A DNA stretch of 64,000 bases from positions 28,274,172 to 28,338,171 of the forward strand of contig OY829660.1 of assembly GCA_963691815.1 (NCBI GenBank), given 5' to 3'. Position numbers and translations under genes: made by a program. The notes under the pieces were generated by a model, which ran no database searches, was not told the origin of the DNA, and worked only from the letters and a program-made list of their open reading frames with translations. Source of the stretch: Echiichthys vipera. Taxonomy: Eukaryota; Chordata; Actinopteri; Perciformes; Trachinidae. Below, piece by piece: positions 12,101 through 26,887 of this stretch. Position 1 is the first letter of the stretch, and every line of letters begins with the position of its first letter.

Positions 12101-15100
12101 ACAACCCCTCCAAAGTGATAAGTAAGCTAATAAGACATAACCAACAGCTCAAACATAACCAAAATGTTCCACCAACCAATTCCCCTGGACCAACAGGACA
12201 TGTAGGTCAACTCAAAAGCAGTACACTAGGGCTCAGTCCGCCAGCAGACATCCCTCAAGGCTTAGTGGGTGAATCTAGCATAGGGAAAGGCAATTGTTTT
12301 TGAAGATTACTATAACAAGCACTTGTCCCATCTACTGCTTAACTCCATTTCAAGCTTGGAGCTATGGGGCCTAAGTCAGGCTAGTTACCCATATAAAGGC
12401 TACATTGCAGCTGAGATACAGTTTCTCGAAGATGGTGATCAGTGTGAGCCTAAGGTGGTGCTTGTTTTAGTCTGCCCAGATGGTAAGGGCCCTGAAAAAC
12501 TACCTCTCATTGTTGGTACAAATGCACGAGCATTCAGTCATGCCCCGAGGTCCAATAAAGTTGAAGGTGACCCCAAGCTAGCACGAACCATGCGTGTGTT
12601 GACACGGCTACCTACCCAGTCACTACTCCCTCATATTGATCCTCTGGCTGTAGTTAAGTGGACTGGACCTGGACCTCTTACTGTGCCCCCTGGTGGTGAG
12701 CGTTCAGCCATTTGCACCGTGGTGGGTTAGGAGAAGATGAAAGACGGATTGCAATAGGTTTTCTGTGTTGTTGAAGAATGAGTCCGCCAAGCCAAAAGCC
12801 ATCCCCAAAGGCACTGTAAGGCACAAAGGCACAAAGGCACATATGTACTATGTGCATAAAGCAGAAGTTGTCACCCAGCTGCAGCATGCAAAGACCCCAT
12901 CTAGCACACTTGACCCTGCTATCTTTACTTTTGGTGACTCTCCCATTCCACAGAACTGGAAAAACAGACTGGCTCAAAAATTGGCTGATCGTCCTCAGGT
13001 TTTCTCCTTGTCAGAGTGGGATGTGGGTTTGGCAAGAGGGGTGGAGCACTGTATTAGGTTAAAAGACCCTAGCACTTTCCGAGAGAGAGTCAGGTGCTTG
13101 GCCCCAGCAGAAATCAACGACGTCCGCAAACATCTTTAGGAGCTCCTTTATTATTAAAGAATTCCGCAGCCCGTACGCCTCTCCGATAGTGATCGCAAGG
13201 AAAAAGAATGGCAAAATAAGGATGTGCATTGACTATCGCACCCTTAATCTGAAAACCATACCTGACCAATACACCCTTCCTCGGATTGATGACGCGTTGG
13301 CCAGCCTCACAGGTAGCCGTTGGTTTTCTGTGCTCGACCTTCACTCTGGCTATTATCAAATTGCCATGTCCAAGGAGGACAAGGAAAAAACAGCGTTCAT
13401 CTGCCCGCTTGGCTTTTATCAGTTTGAGCAGATGCCCCAAGGCGTCACCAGGGCCCCTGCCACGTTTCAGCGTTTAACGGTAAAGGCAGTGGAAGATATG
13501 AACCTACTTCAATGTCTCGTCTACCTCGACGACCTTATTGTGTTTGGTCGCACTCTAGAAGAACACGAAGAGCGTCTTCTGCGTGTACTTGACCGCCTGG
13601 CAGAGGTCGGCTTGAAACTTTCCCTGGATAAGTGTGTGAACTCTGAGAAGCTGCCAGAGGACCGGACATTTGCCATAAGAGGGAGAGAGTGAGGACCGGG
13701 AAAGCCCTGGACCGTTGGAGAGAGACTGTAGCTGCTGTACTTGATCGTTGGTTCAACGCTGCGTGTGCTGCACCTCACATTCCCTTGCCGCTGAAACTAC
13801 ACCTTGCCCTTTGCCCTTCCCCCATTCCCCAGTCTTCATCTCTGACTGCTGTGGATTTGTGAGTACACTTCTAACGCCGTGCACATGCTTTTTGTTTATG
13901 CTGGGCAACCAGTGAATGGGTCATTTGTTTCTGGCCTCAAAGCTCATGAGCTTCGACCGGGCCTGCAACGTTTTCCTTTAGTTACTTTTAATAGCCCAGT
14001 GTGAATGTGTGTGTGAGTGTGAGCTATGGACATTTGAGTTTTTCTGATTTGACTTTGTCTCTTTGTGTTCATCATGGGTCCTTTGTGAACCTACTAGAGC
14101 AGGTCATTGAGAGTTTGAACACTGTTATCAGTGCACACTTAAAGATCAACAGTGAACCAGTTAACTAATTTCCAACTAACCCATTTGTGACTTTGTAATA
14201 AATAAGACTTGTTGTTTCTACTAAATCCTGTGTTGTAATTGTAAAGGTGCTACTTTTTGGATAAAAAAGTGGTAAAACAGGTTAAAGTGAACTGTTGATT
14301 CAAGGGTGGAGTACCACAAGTTCATTTTCATCTTTATCACAGTTTTCACAGGAACATAGCGCCATCTTAAGACAAACTCAGGCCCCGTCCCATTGTACTA
14401 CAATACCCTAATAGTTTATCAATAAATATTTACTAGCTACATGGGACTGGGGTTACATATATATATCGGGTGTAACATGACTGTTTAATTCTAAGAAATG
14501 TTTTTGTGGAGCAACTCCATGCCTCCCTTTGTGTGCGGCAAGTTTTTAAAAACAAAGTGTCAAATGTGGATTGAATCAGAATATTTGGTGGGAAAAAATG
14601 TGCTGAGCATGTTTGAAATGATTACATCTGTCTTTTGTGAAAAAATGTTTTGCTTTTGGATATGTTTAAATCACACAAGTCAGAAACAATCAATTTAATT
14701 AGTTCATTATTTATCAGTTAGTTATGTTTTATTTGCGCGTAGCATTTGGCAGCCAGTAAGCAGCCCAGTAGTGTGCGATGTAGAGTTTAGATTCTCTGCC
14801 CAAGCCCGAACCTGATCCTATATTTCCCACCACTATCCTCAGGGGTCAGCCGGGGCCAGGCCTTGGATCGAGCGGTTGTGGTTTTTTTGTGTGTTTTTTT
14901 TTTTTTTATCATTTCTCTATTGGCCTAATCTGAGGAGAAAGCTATGCCATAAACAGAAATATTACAGGCCTATACCACTAGCTATTGCTCTAAGACTGCA
15001 AGGGAAGCTCAGCTTCCCCTAAAATGTCACCCAAAAAAAAGCGTGGAAATATGTACTGCTGTGTGTACATTTCATTGACTAAATACGCATTAGGAAGCCT

Positions 15101-18100
15101 TCATCTTTTGTTCAGAATCAGCTACTTATCACAGGTAATCGGCCCAACTTCCGTCTCATTCATCCCCACAGCGCCACAGCCCTTTACACAGTCGGACGCT
15201 CAGCTTCTACTGACTTCAATGGGGAAGCGTAGAGCGGGTTGTTCCACTGCAGCCAAACTAGACGCTCATTGGATAAATACTGGGCCTTCTCCCACCCATC
15301 GCACGCTCATCGTCTCTGAGGGACTTTGGGGCAGTGGGCTGGCCCGGACGCTAGGCTTCTGCATGATGATTGGATGAGCTGTCACAGGCGGTCACACTTC
15401 ACAGTAGCCTGGTGCAGCAGCTCCAGCTGGGCCAAGGCCGTTTAAGCAGCCTAGCTCTGCTGTCCATTGAGAGGACACATAGCCTGTTCTTTGCAGAGCT
15501 GGTGTGCCTTTATTGTGCCCCGCGGCCTGTGTAAAAGGTACAGGGATGGAATCAGGGGACAGAGTTGTTGCGCCTTAAAGCCGGCAGCAGATGTAGTCAC
15601 AGAGCCACAACAACAAGAACCAAGGTCTGTGTAAAGGAGCAACTAGCAGGACAGAACTACTGACATCAGTGATGTATGAGTTGACCACAACCTGAGTAGC
15701 ATAAGTTATTAATAACACCAGCTCTGCTTGGTTCTGTGTGACTAAACTAAGCCAGCCTACCTTCATTACAATGCTATTGTGGAATCTTTGTGTAAAAGGG
15801 CTCCTGGGTGAATAGATGCTGTGGCAGGGAGTGTGTTCTTATGTTCCTCACATCAATATGACACATTAAGGAGACCTTTCTAAGAGATATATTCTCAGCA
15901 ATGTTTTTGCCCTTCATATGTCAAAAAGTCCTTCACTTGGAAACACGAGGAGTGACACTGAATTCACTCCTTATCTCTAGTTTTTTGCCAGTATTTTAAA
16001 TGGGTCTGAGGTGCGCCGTATGTTACCAAATGGAGTATGGCGTCCATCAGCATGGCCATCATGTCCTGAGCGTCCGAAGCATCTAAACAACTTCATTATG
16101 TCTCTGAGCCCTGGAGAATTGTCCCTTAAGTCTTTTTGCTGTCGTGCTTTATGTATACAAGAAAATTCGTCTCCCAAGATCGGTTCCACAAAGTGACTGA
16201 GCATGGCTAATGTTGAACCATGCCATCGTCCAAATATGCAAACAAATATGGAGTTGTTAGACAGAAATGTTGATACTTAATTTAATCCTGGAGGAACCTG
16301 ATGAGAGGCAGAAGGATTTACTGAAACATTTTGGATGAAAAGGTGACATTTTGATGCCCTGAATTTGAACTAAATCTTTAGGATGACACACCAAAACTTG
16401 TTCTAGAAGATTATGTTTTAACAGCCTCCCTGACTGATCATTTAGCATCATCTTCCGCTTCAATATCAACTGTCTATCAGAAAGCGTGACACATTAATGA
16501 ACATTATTACAGCACATTAGGGATGAAGGAGGAGCGGCAGCAGACCGAAGAAATGGAGGTGGAGTGGGAGGGCGGTGTGAAGAGTATAATAATCTGTCAG
16601 ATAATTGTTTAACACACTCATTACACACGACCTTGTGCCACTGTCATCCAGAAAATGTTGAGCCAGACAGTTTCGCTCCAAAAGAAGAAAACACCTGCTC
16701 TTACAAAATGAGACGTACAGACAGTTATAGACACCGAGGCCACTTTGGGGCAGTTCATTTATTAAATCTACACATATTTGGTTAGTAATGTGAACTTTTG
16801 TTGGAGACATTCCCTGATTTAGAATGCAGCACAAACTGAAAACATGTTCAGTGACAACGTTTTCATATGTTACTTATTCAGTCTCTCTTTCAAAGTCTGT
16901 GCCAACTAATTTGGAACAGAGACGGACAGAAGCTTTGGCTGAGATGACCAACAAAGGCTACAAGCATTGTAACAATGCATCCAGAGGCAATTTGGTCTAT
17001 GGCTGTTGATAACGCCTCTTGGAAATTAAAAATGAACTGAAGTTCCTGACTAAATCACAGTTCATGTAATTAAAACAGCATAAAACATGATCAGCCTTAC
17101 CTTGTGAGTCTGTGTGTGTGCGTCATCATGGCAAAATGTGGTCCTGGAGCCACCTATCCTAGTGGGAACAACACCGGAAGTGGTTTCGAGTATTTTGCCA
17201 GGTGTTTGTTTGTCTGTTGGTCTTTCTGTGTCTTTGGCCACATTTTGTCATAGACACTTATAGTTTCCTACCCGTGCAAGATACAGTCACGAAGCTTTAC
17301 AGGTGAGCTCCAAATGATGACAGAGTTCAAAGATGGGTGTGATCCGAGCAAGGGGCCAGAAATAGGGGGGTAGAAAGTAGGGAAGAGGCCATTGTCTCAC
17401 CACTTTATGGCCAATATGATGTCGCAGCCGATGTTATCCAATTGCAAGATCTCTAGTTATGTTTTTTTTCTGTTGGGGATGATCATGTATGAGAGTAAAA
17501 AAAGTTGTTTAAAGTTTAGACAATCGGTTGAAGTCTAGTTTATCTACCCATCACATACATATTTATTAAACATTAAATATTTGCAGCTACTACTGGATTC
17601 AATTCAGACTTGGCTGACAGGGCTGATCAGTCTAATTTTATTTCAAGTATTCAGTAGACAGGTTAGGAATCTTTAGCACAGCTGATATGATCTTCTCAAA
17701 AGCATCACCGGCCCCCATCTTATTAAAGTCTAACTCCGGCGAAATTGGACCCCACAGTCTTTTTCAGCAAGAATATACAATTGTATCAAATTTAAATATC
17801 AAATAAGCCATTGAAAGCGTTTTTTTGATCATGTTGATCACCAATAAACAGAGAAATTCTGGACGGTCACTAGCAGGCAGACATGGCTAACACTGAGTAG
17901 CTAGGGGCAGAGCGCCAAATGCATCCACTAATACTGCTCAAAATAACACCAAAGTCCTCACACAAAAATGAAGCACTAACAACGTAGATAGTGAACCCGG
18001 ACTGTTTTACAATGCCACAACCCTTAGCAGCCGGCTCTGTTCATATTGAGAGGCAGTCCATACAAGTCGATAAAGAAAATGCACTGGAGTGCAGTTCTAT

Positions 18101-21100
18101 TGGAGTTCAATAGAACTGTGGGTAATCGACCTCTGTTAATAGGTGATCACACAAAAAACCTGTCTCAATGGCTTATTTGATGTATATTCATGCTGAAAGA
18201 GAGCATGGGGTCCAATTTCGCCAGTGTTACACTTTAAAGTTGTACTATAAAATACATTTTCATCTATTTAATGTCCATCCACTATCATCAATCATCCATC
18301 CATCTTCAACGCTTGTCCCTGACGGGGTCGCGGGGGGCTGGAGCCAGTCCCAGCTAACATTGGGCTTGAGGCGGGGTCTAACACAGGGTACATAGAGACA
18401 GACAAAGACAGACAATTGTCTTTTAAGTTAAAACAATGTTGATTGATCATATGACCCACTAATGAAAGCATTTGTTGCCTTTTTGCCGAGTATTCCAATC
18501 TGAGTGTCTGTGGACACATTCCCTCTCTGGATGTAAATAAGTCTCCATGTTAGTGACTCTGCTCTGTGATTGGTCTGTCTGCTCAGATCGTCACTAATGG
18601 CTATGCTACGTTCACTTGTAATCAGAAATTGGAAATTCCAACTTCTAAATCAGGCTTGTAATAAGGACAAAATCACACAATATAGTGTAGGTTTAAAGCT
18701 TTTATGTGTTTGCTACAAATAAATAGATGCTGAAATATACGTGTGTGTGTGTGTGCGTGTGTGTGTGTAAAATTCGCCCCCACTGAGGAGGAACTATGAA
18801 GAACTCAGCTCAAATCTTATGCTAATTCTCAACAATGTCAAAGCTTGAGCTCTGAAGAGTTTTAACTAAATGGGCCGGTCATGAACATTACACGGCTGCG
18901 CAGAGCAATTTGCCGGCCGGTTCACTTGAGCTTATTGGCCACTAAGCCCCTGGAGAGAAGTGTAATAGGAGCGTGTGTACGTGTGTGCGTGTGTGCGTGT
19001 GTGCATGTTTTAAATGGGGGAACATATCATTTAGGGGACGGAATACAGATAAATAGTCAACACACATAGTGACCGTGCACGTGACAAGATGGAGGCTCTG
19101 ATAGAACAGGTTCACCTGCAGTTACATCTTACTTCCAAAGAAGAGCTAGAAACAAGGGATCTCATATCTGATGGAGTTATACTTTAAGTCTCCACACTTG
19201 TTTTTTATGGTTCGTTGAACCTCACTGCATATAGCCGCTAACTGTAAATCCCCAAAACAGAGCAACAGTCGGCTAAAAATATAATGAGGGCGCTTCCTTC
19301 GCAAACTGGGAGAGTTTAGATTGTCACAGCTAGTGGTTCATCCCTCCACACTGAAAGTTTTCTATATGATTTTGGTTGCTTGCGAAAATATGACAGAAGT
19401 CTCAATGTCCTTAGGTTTAAATGAGAGCTTAACAGAATTCAGTTAGCAGTTTCTCCAGACAACTTTTACAAATACATTTATTTAAATCTTCACTTAGGAT
19501 TTGCAAATACGAAGTTAAAATGGTTGATAAACTGATAATTTACATGTTTAGCACTATGTACTACTTACTGAGTATTCTGATGAATGAAATGTTTTCTAAC
19601 GTTTATAAGCAATGTTTTAACATGTTAATTACATTGGTCATGTTTTTAATATTTCTTCTTATTTCAATATTTTCCATGAAAGATTTTCCAATTTTCTGCT
19701 CGTCTTTCCTCCGTAGCTGAAATCCCTGCTGTTTTGCCTTATCTGGTGGACGTCAGGTGCTCAGAGCTCCATGCAGTGCACCCAGAGGGAAGCCAAACAC
19801 CGTTCATCTTAAAATTAGCAAAATATGTTTCATAGAACTTCTTTTATTATATACTTAAAAATCAGCATACGAGTCAAGTTTGACAATGAGCACTCTAAAT
19901 ATAACAGATGTGACACCTGGTTAACACACAGTGAGGAAAGCAGAACCCAAAATTTTTTAAACAAAATAGAGTTTTGCTGATAATTATCTCACTCAACTGT
20001 GAATGGGAATTGATGAACTTATGTGAGGTCATAATAATAATAAATATATCTCATAATAAAAATATGGAAAATTCAGTTATGGAGGAGATGATGTTCAATA
20101 TCCATCACACTTTAAAATCTGTCTCTACCATCTTCTTCTGCAGTTCTTCTCAGAGTCCATCTTCCACCTGGTGAGAGAGAAATACACAGAGCTGATGGAC
20201 AGTTTCTCTGCCTCGCACGCCTGTTACAAGGTTCTGGCAGGGGTTGTAATGGCCAGAGGTGAGTCGTGGAAAGTGTATAGCGCTGGTACAGTCATTCCCG
20301 GGCTGCAATGATGTTGCAGGGCATAGATACGGAAGACCCAGAAACGCTGACCATTCAGAGCAGACTTTTGGGGATGCAGATGCAGAGGGTGAATACAAGT
20401 ACAGTACAGACCAAAAGTTTGGACACACCTTCTCATTCAATGAGTTTCCTTTCTTTTCATGACTATTGACATTGTAGATTCACACTGAAGGCATCAAAAC
20501 TATGAATTAACACATGTGGAAATATGTACTTAACAAAAAATTGTAAAACAACTGAAAATACGCCTTCTATTCTAGTTTCTTCAAAGTTGCCACCTTTGGC
20601 TCTGATCACTGCTTCACACACTCTGCATTCTCTTGATGAGCTTCAAGAGGTCGTCACCTGAAATGGTTTCCACTTCACAGGTGTGCCCTGTCAGGTTCAA
20701 TAAGTGGGATTTCTTGCCTTATAAATGGGGTTGGGACCCTCAGTTGTGTTGTGCAGAAGTCAGGTGGATACACAGCTGATAGTCCCACTGAATAGATTGA
20801 TAGAATTTGTATTATGGCAAGAAAAAAGCAGCTAAGTAAAGAAAAACGAGTGGCCATCATTGCTTTAAGAAATGAAGGTCAGTCAGTCCGAAAAATTGGG
20901 AAAACTTTGGAAGTGTCCCCAAGTGCAGTCGCAAAAACCATCAAGCGCTACAAAGAAACTGGCTCACAAGAGGACCGCCCCAGGAGAGGAAAATCAACAG
21001 TCACATCTGCTGCAGAGGATAAGTTCATCCAAGTCACCAGCCTCAGAAATCGCAGGTTAACAGCAGCTCAGATTAGAGAGCAGGTCAATGCCATACAGAG

Positions 21101-24100
21101 TTCTAGCAGCAGACACATCTCTAGAACAACTGTTAAGAGGAGACTGTGTGAATCAGGCCTTCATGGTAGAATAGCTGCTAGGAAACCACTGCTAAGGACA
21201 GGCAACAAGAAGAGACCTGTTTGGGCTAAAGAACACAAGGAATGGACATTAGACCAGTGGAAATCTGTGCTTTGGTCTGATGAGTCCAAATTTGAGATCT
21301 TTGGTTCCAACCACCGTGTCTTTGTGCGACGCAGAAAAGGTGAACGGATGGACTCTACATGCCTGGTTCTCACCATGAAGCATTGAGGAGGAGGTGTGAT
21401 GGTTTGGGGGTGCTTTGCTGGTGACACTGTTGGGGATTTATTCAAAATTTAAGGCATACTGAACCAGCATGGTTACCACAGCATCTTGCAGCGGCATGCT
21501 TTTCCATCCGGTTTGCGTTTAGTTGGACCATAATTTATTTTTAAACACAACAATGACCCCAAACACACCTCCAGGCTGTGTATGGGCTATTTGATCAAGA
21601 AGGAGAGTGATGGGGTGCTGCGCCAGATGACCTGGCCTCCACAGTCACTGGACCTGAACCCAATTGAGATGGTTTGGGTTGAGCTGGACCGCAGAGTGAA
21701 GGCAAAAGGGCCAACAAGTGCTAAGCATCTCTGGGAACTCCTTTAAGACTGTTGGAAGAACATTTCAGTTGACTACCTCTTGAACCTCATCAAGAGAAAG
21801 CAGAGTGTGTGTGAAGCAGTAATCAGAGCAAAGGTGGCTACTTGAAGAAACTAGAATATAGGACATATTTTCAGTTGTTTCACACTTTTTTGTTAAGTAC
21901 ATATTTCCACATGTGTTAATTCATAGTTTTAATTCCTTCAGTGTGGATCTACAATTTTCATAGTCATGAAAATAAAGAAAACTCTTTGAATGAGAAGGTG
22001 TGTCCAAACTTTTGGTCTGTACTCTATATTCAGACAGACAGTATGAGAATACGGGACCTTTAAGAGTTGGTTCATGGAGATACACAGTTGTGCTAAGTCT
22101 CCATGATGTGATGTCATTAAACCACTACAGAAGAAGAGAGAGTGTAACAAGATGGCATAATTAAAAGAGCTCAAATGATGGAAAAACAATGTAGAACAAC
22201 ATGAGGAGCTTTACGAAGCACATGCTTCGTGTATGCAATGATTTATTTTCTTAAAGCGTAATTCGGGTGTAAAATCATCCCAGGGTCTTTTATTAAAAGA
22301 GCTCATCAGTGTTGGCCATGGCCGGCTGTTTGTGGCTGTTAGCGACTATCCGGGATTTCTCTGTTAATAGTTTATACACAAAAAAACTGTCTCAATGGCT
22401 TATTTGATTAATGTATTTGTCGAGACCCTGGGATGATTTTACACCGGAATCATGCTTTAAGTCTGTTTCCACTGCAATTTTTCAACCTCAGCAAAGCCTA
22501 AAACCATGTTTTGGGGATAGTTCCGTTTGTTAATCATCTTTTTGACGTTTCCACCATCACTAAACAGCAGATGGACACAGGCCGTGTTCTTATTTAAACT
22601 CTGGACAATGTCCAAAACATCAGGTCCGTTTCCACAGTTTGTTTCTCACACATACAGCACACAACCAGAGATTCTGCATGTCAGGTGTGGTCTCACTTAC
22701 TGGGAATACTGTTTGCTTTAGGCGCAGGTAGGGCGGCAGGAGGCAGGACATGACACAGATTATACCGTGGTCACGGAGCTAGTTCCCAATTTGGTGTTAA
22801 ACAACCAAAACTCTGGTAGTTTCTTGAATTTGTCTGACAATTTCCACAGCGGCCCTTACCAAAAGAAGTACCTGTATCTTGTCCTCTCTCCAGTTAGACA
22901 ATTTTTTTGCAATCTTTGTGTAAATCATCCTTCTCCACCCTTGAAGGTTTGTTTTCTTCTGGTTTTGCACGAGCTGCATGACAGATATCATAAACACGCT
23001 CATATGCTTGCTCCAGGACAATGACATGCTCTATTCATACATGGGCTCAATCAAACATTACATACACAGACTTTGTACTAGGGAGCTGGCAGGGTAAAGT
23101 TTGTTTAATGTCTGATCAAGCCAGATCAACACTTCACTGTACCCTAGGCAACAATATTCAAGGGCCCCCATCATCACCACCCCAGGATCACCATAACCTG
23201 GCAAAATACAGAATAAATTACAGTTATATACTCAATATTTCAATAACTTACTGTCATCAAGTGCAATTTGATGGACAGATGTGCAAATAATCATAGAACT
23301 ACAAATGCACCACTGTGTTCTCTTGTCAAGGCCACTCATTCACGTGTTATGGAGAAAAAAAAAAGGGATCAGCAACAGTATAATCAAAGCAAAATTGACC
23401 CACTACATAGAGAGGAAAGGAAGTGTCCTCACACAATTTTAGTCCTAAATAATGGGGAAGAGCATGTTAAATGTGGAATTTCATTTGGCAAACACATCTT
23501 ACACTGACATTTTTCTGGACTTTGAATGGACTGGTGTACAATATCTTCAAAATGAAGGGCCACGAATGCAGTGACCGCAAAAGGCAAAGAGCAGTAGCTA
23601 AATCCTTATTGTTTTTCAGAGATCTATGCAGTACCCGGTCCCACAACATAGTCATTATTACTGTCTCAAGTGTATCAAGTTTTGCAACCAATGCAGCAGC
23701 TTGGAGTTTGGTTTGTGTTTTACATCGTCTGAAGCTGTTTTGGCTAAGGTATCTCTGATTGCCCCGTAATTTTTATTTAGAGCTTTTGTGGACTCTGCAA
23801 CTCCATCGAGTGGTGCTGAGGGATTTTAGAGTGTATCTAATATAATGTTTGCTGTTATGGAAAACTGTATTCCAGCGATGTGTTGATGCGCTGCAAAATG
23901 TAAACAGGGACTGCCACAGTTAGTCATATTGCTAGGGTTATCAAAACCTTGGCCACGACAGTTTGACAAGTCTAACGCCAAGCCGTGCACCGTTTCAATC
24001 ACACATTCAGCTAAGCTTGCACTTGTGGCTGGGCACAAACCCAATGACTCTCTCCACTACTCTGCCATCTGCACTGACGAAACGAAAAACAAATGTGAGC

Positions 24101-26804
24101 TGATCTATGTGTGCTAAATCCGGTGTTAAATCAACGATTACAGAGAAACATTTAGCGGGCGGTTTTCCTCTGCTATCATTTGCTTGGTTTTGTCACCCAT
24201 TAATGAAATAAATTCTTCACACACAGTTGAGGACAAATTAGATGGTTTACCTCTACCCTCATTGACATTCTTCTCAAGGTGCTCCTTTAAAAAGGGGTCA
24301 AACTCCGCTATCAGTTCAAGCAGTCCCAAATAGTTCCCATTGTGCGCGGAGCCCAGCAGTTTGTTGTCGCCTCGAACTGGCAGTCCTCTCGCTCCCAAAA
24401 ATTTAAGAACGGCAGCCACACTTCTCAGGACTTCTTTCCAGTATTGCTGTTCTGCCTCACACTGTCGAGCAAGAGAAGTGTCCACTCTGCATGCGTATTT
24501 AGACCTGCGCAAAAAAGAAAGCATGTTTCGTCTATGTTCTGCACTCTTTTCATGATCACTAATCCTCTCTGGATGTTTCCAATCGCAGAATCCGCTATTA
24601 AATGCATGCTTTTCGGATGACAGGAGTTTGCAGGCATAGCAATAGACTGATCCAGTTGATGGTGAGTAAAGAAGCCATTCCCTTGGCACAACTTCATTGT
24701 TTGGGAGACGGCAATGAAACAGATCGTTGGTGAGGGAGCGTGTCCTACCCAAGTCCTGACTCCTGGACAGACCGGTTCTGGAAAGCTACGGGCCCTCGGA
24801 AGATCGCCTCTTCCCAGAACGGCTCCATAACTGGCCCCCACAGTGCAGATTCGACGAGCAGTTCAGATGGCGGTGAGACTGGAGACCCATCACCGCTTCC
24901 CTCAGCGGTCACACTCGCAGTAGAATCCGGGCTGTTGGTTGAAGATGCTGCCGGGGGCTCTTCGCTCTCGGGCCTCTTAACATTAGCTTGTGCCTACCTA
25001 GCTGAGCTGTGCTCGTTGACGAATGTTGCCTCAGCAGAACAGTTGCTTCCGTTTAGTCGCGTGAAGAAATTCCCTATTTTCGGTATATATTATACATTTT
25101 CTGCATTCCTGATTGCTCAATTTGTCAAACTGAGCAATTGCCCAGTTGCCCATATTGTTAATCAGGCCTAGGATCCAACTGATTTGGAGATTTGCATTCT
25201 CAAATACAGCTCCTCCGGGTAATGTCTAGATAATTTGAGGTGTGCAGTGCATGTGTGAAAGGGGCTCCAGAAACATGGTGAACATAGTGGAGCATTTAGT
25301 AGCTAAAGAGACTAAGACCTCCAGAGCTGGTAAAGACCAAAAACAGAGGTTTTAAAAACAAGCAAAAAAAACAACCTAGTTTCACCCAAACCTCTCTTTT
25401 TGCAGGAATGCCCTGTTCACATTCACACTCACACAGTTACAGATGCAGGAGCATCTGAGTCCCTCTTACTTTAAAAATGTACCGCTGCAATACAAACAAA
25501 CCAGTTACCTCAAATGTACGTAGGGAAGACCGTCATACACTTTTCTTTTAGCTCGTCTCAGCCTGTTAACGTTGTGGATATAACAGGATTCAGAGGAGAG
25601 CAAAGATAAAATGCATGGTCTGAGACGTTTGTTTGAACTACATCATGTTGAACTGTTGTTCCATCAGAAAGAATCATTTGCTCAACAAGTCACCAGAAAT
25701 CTGAGCTGTGTTCTTCTATCTATTTTCCAGGATTTGACCTCAGATCAGCCCAGGTTGTGTCTCTTGCCACAGGGACTAAGTGTCTGTACTCGGACATTGT
25801 GAGTCACCACGGCTGTACGCTCAGCGACTGCCATGCTGAAGTCGTCAGCAGGAGGGCACTGGTTCGATTTTTGTACGCTCAGCTGGAGCTGCTGCTCTGG
25901 TACGTTCCTCTGCCCCAGACCTGAAATTAGTTTTTTTTTTTTCTTTGTTGTAAGTCTTTGTGGGGAAATTGAATTCAAGGTCATTTTTCAAGACTTTGAT
26001 TTAAAAAAACAAAAAACATTAGCCTTATCGTAGCTTCCGAGTCTGAAAAGTGAGGGCAATGCTGAAGTGCCTTAAAACCTGTATTCGTTTTATATGTAGG
26101 GATTCTCATCATGCTACTGCAGATGTTTGTTGTTATTTTGAGCAGTATTAGTGGTTAAAAAAGACGTTTTTATTGCCTTCATGGTAATGCCCTGAGCTAA
26201 TCAGTGTTAGCCACATCAGGCTGTTAGCGACTCTCCTGGATTTTTCCGTTAAAAGTTGTTACATGAAAAAACTGTCTTGTTGGCTTATTAGATGTATGTA
26301 AGTGCAGAAAAAGATCATGGGTCGATTTTGCGCCGAAATTACACTTTTAACTGTTTTTTAAAAATCAAATAATTCACTTCCATCAAACTTTTAAACGACG
26401 TTCCTGCCTGTTCTAGGGAAGGTTTTCGTTGCCACCGTACTCAATGGTGGAATTGTTGGGTCTATGTTAATCATATATTAGTCATAAAGTGTGGTCTTTA
26501 CCTACTCTTTAAAGTGTCCCGAGATCACTTTTGTTATGATTTGACACTATAAATAAAATTGAATTGAACTGAGGCTGCTTGAGGATTGTGTGCATGTAAC
26601 AGTCTCATGGGAGCCTATTGTTACATCTGGCCAGTGACTGCAGATGAAAACTAGCCTTCTGGCTAAATCTGGTATATTTACAGAAATGTTTATTAATGCA
26701 CTGTCCCTGTCAAATAAAATATAAATAAATAAATGGTGTTTTTAGTACTGGGTGAGTGTAATCCGTGCTCTTATTACTGGGCAAGTGCAATACACTATTT
26801 GCAA

Positions 26805-26887
<83 letters not shown>

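Larger units (their letters stand above)
9126..14457 (+). mobile_element. Ty3/gypsy LTR retrotransposon with PNMA-like gag, defective
   Basis: 5' LTR at 9126-10597 (about 966 bases once a nested L2 is removed) and truncated 3' LTR at 13773-14457. Both LTRs end GGGACTGGGGTTACA, and the 5' LTR starts TGTAGCCC. The target is a TA repeat, compatible with a short TATAT-type duplication. Internal order is gag (10678), CCHC zinc knuckle, protease remnant and reverse transcriptase. RNase H, integrase and the first part of the 3' LTR are missing. Several stops and frameshifts make it inactive. It lies in an adarb2 intron, in the sense direction of the gene. Confidence 0.88.
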
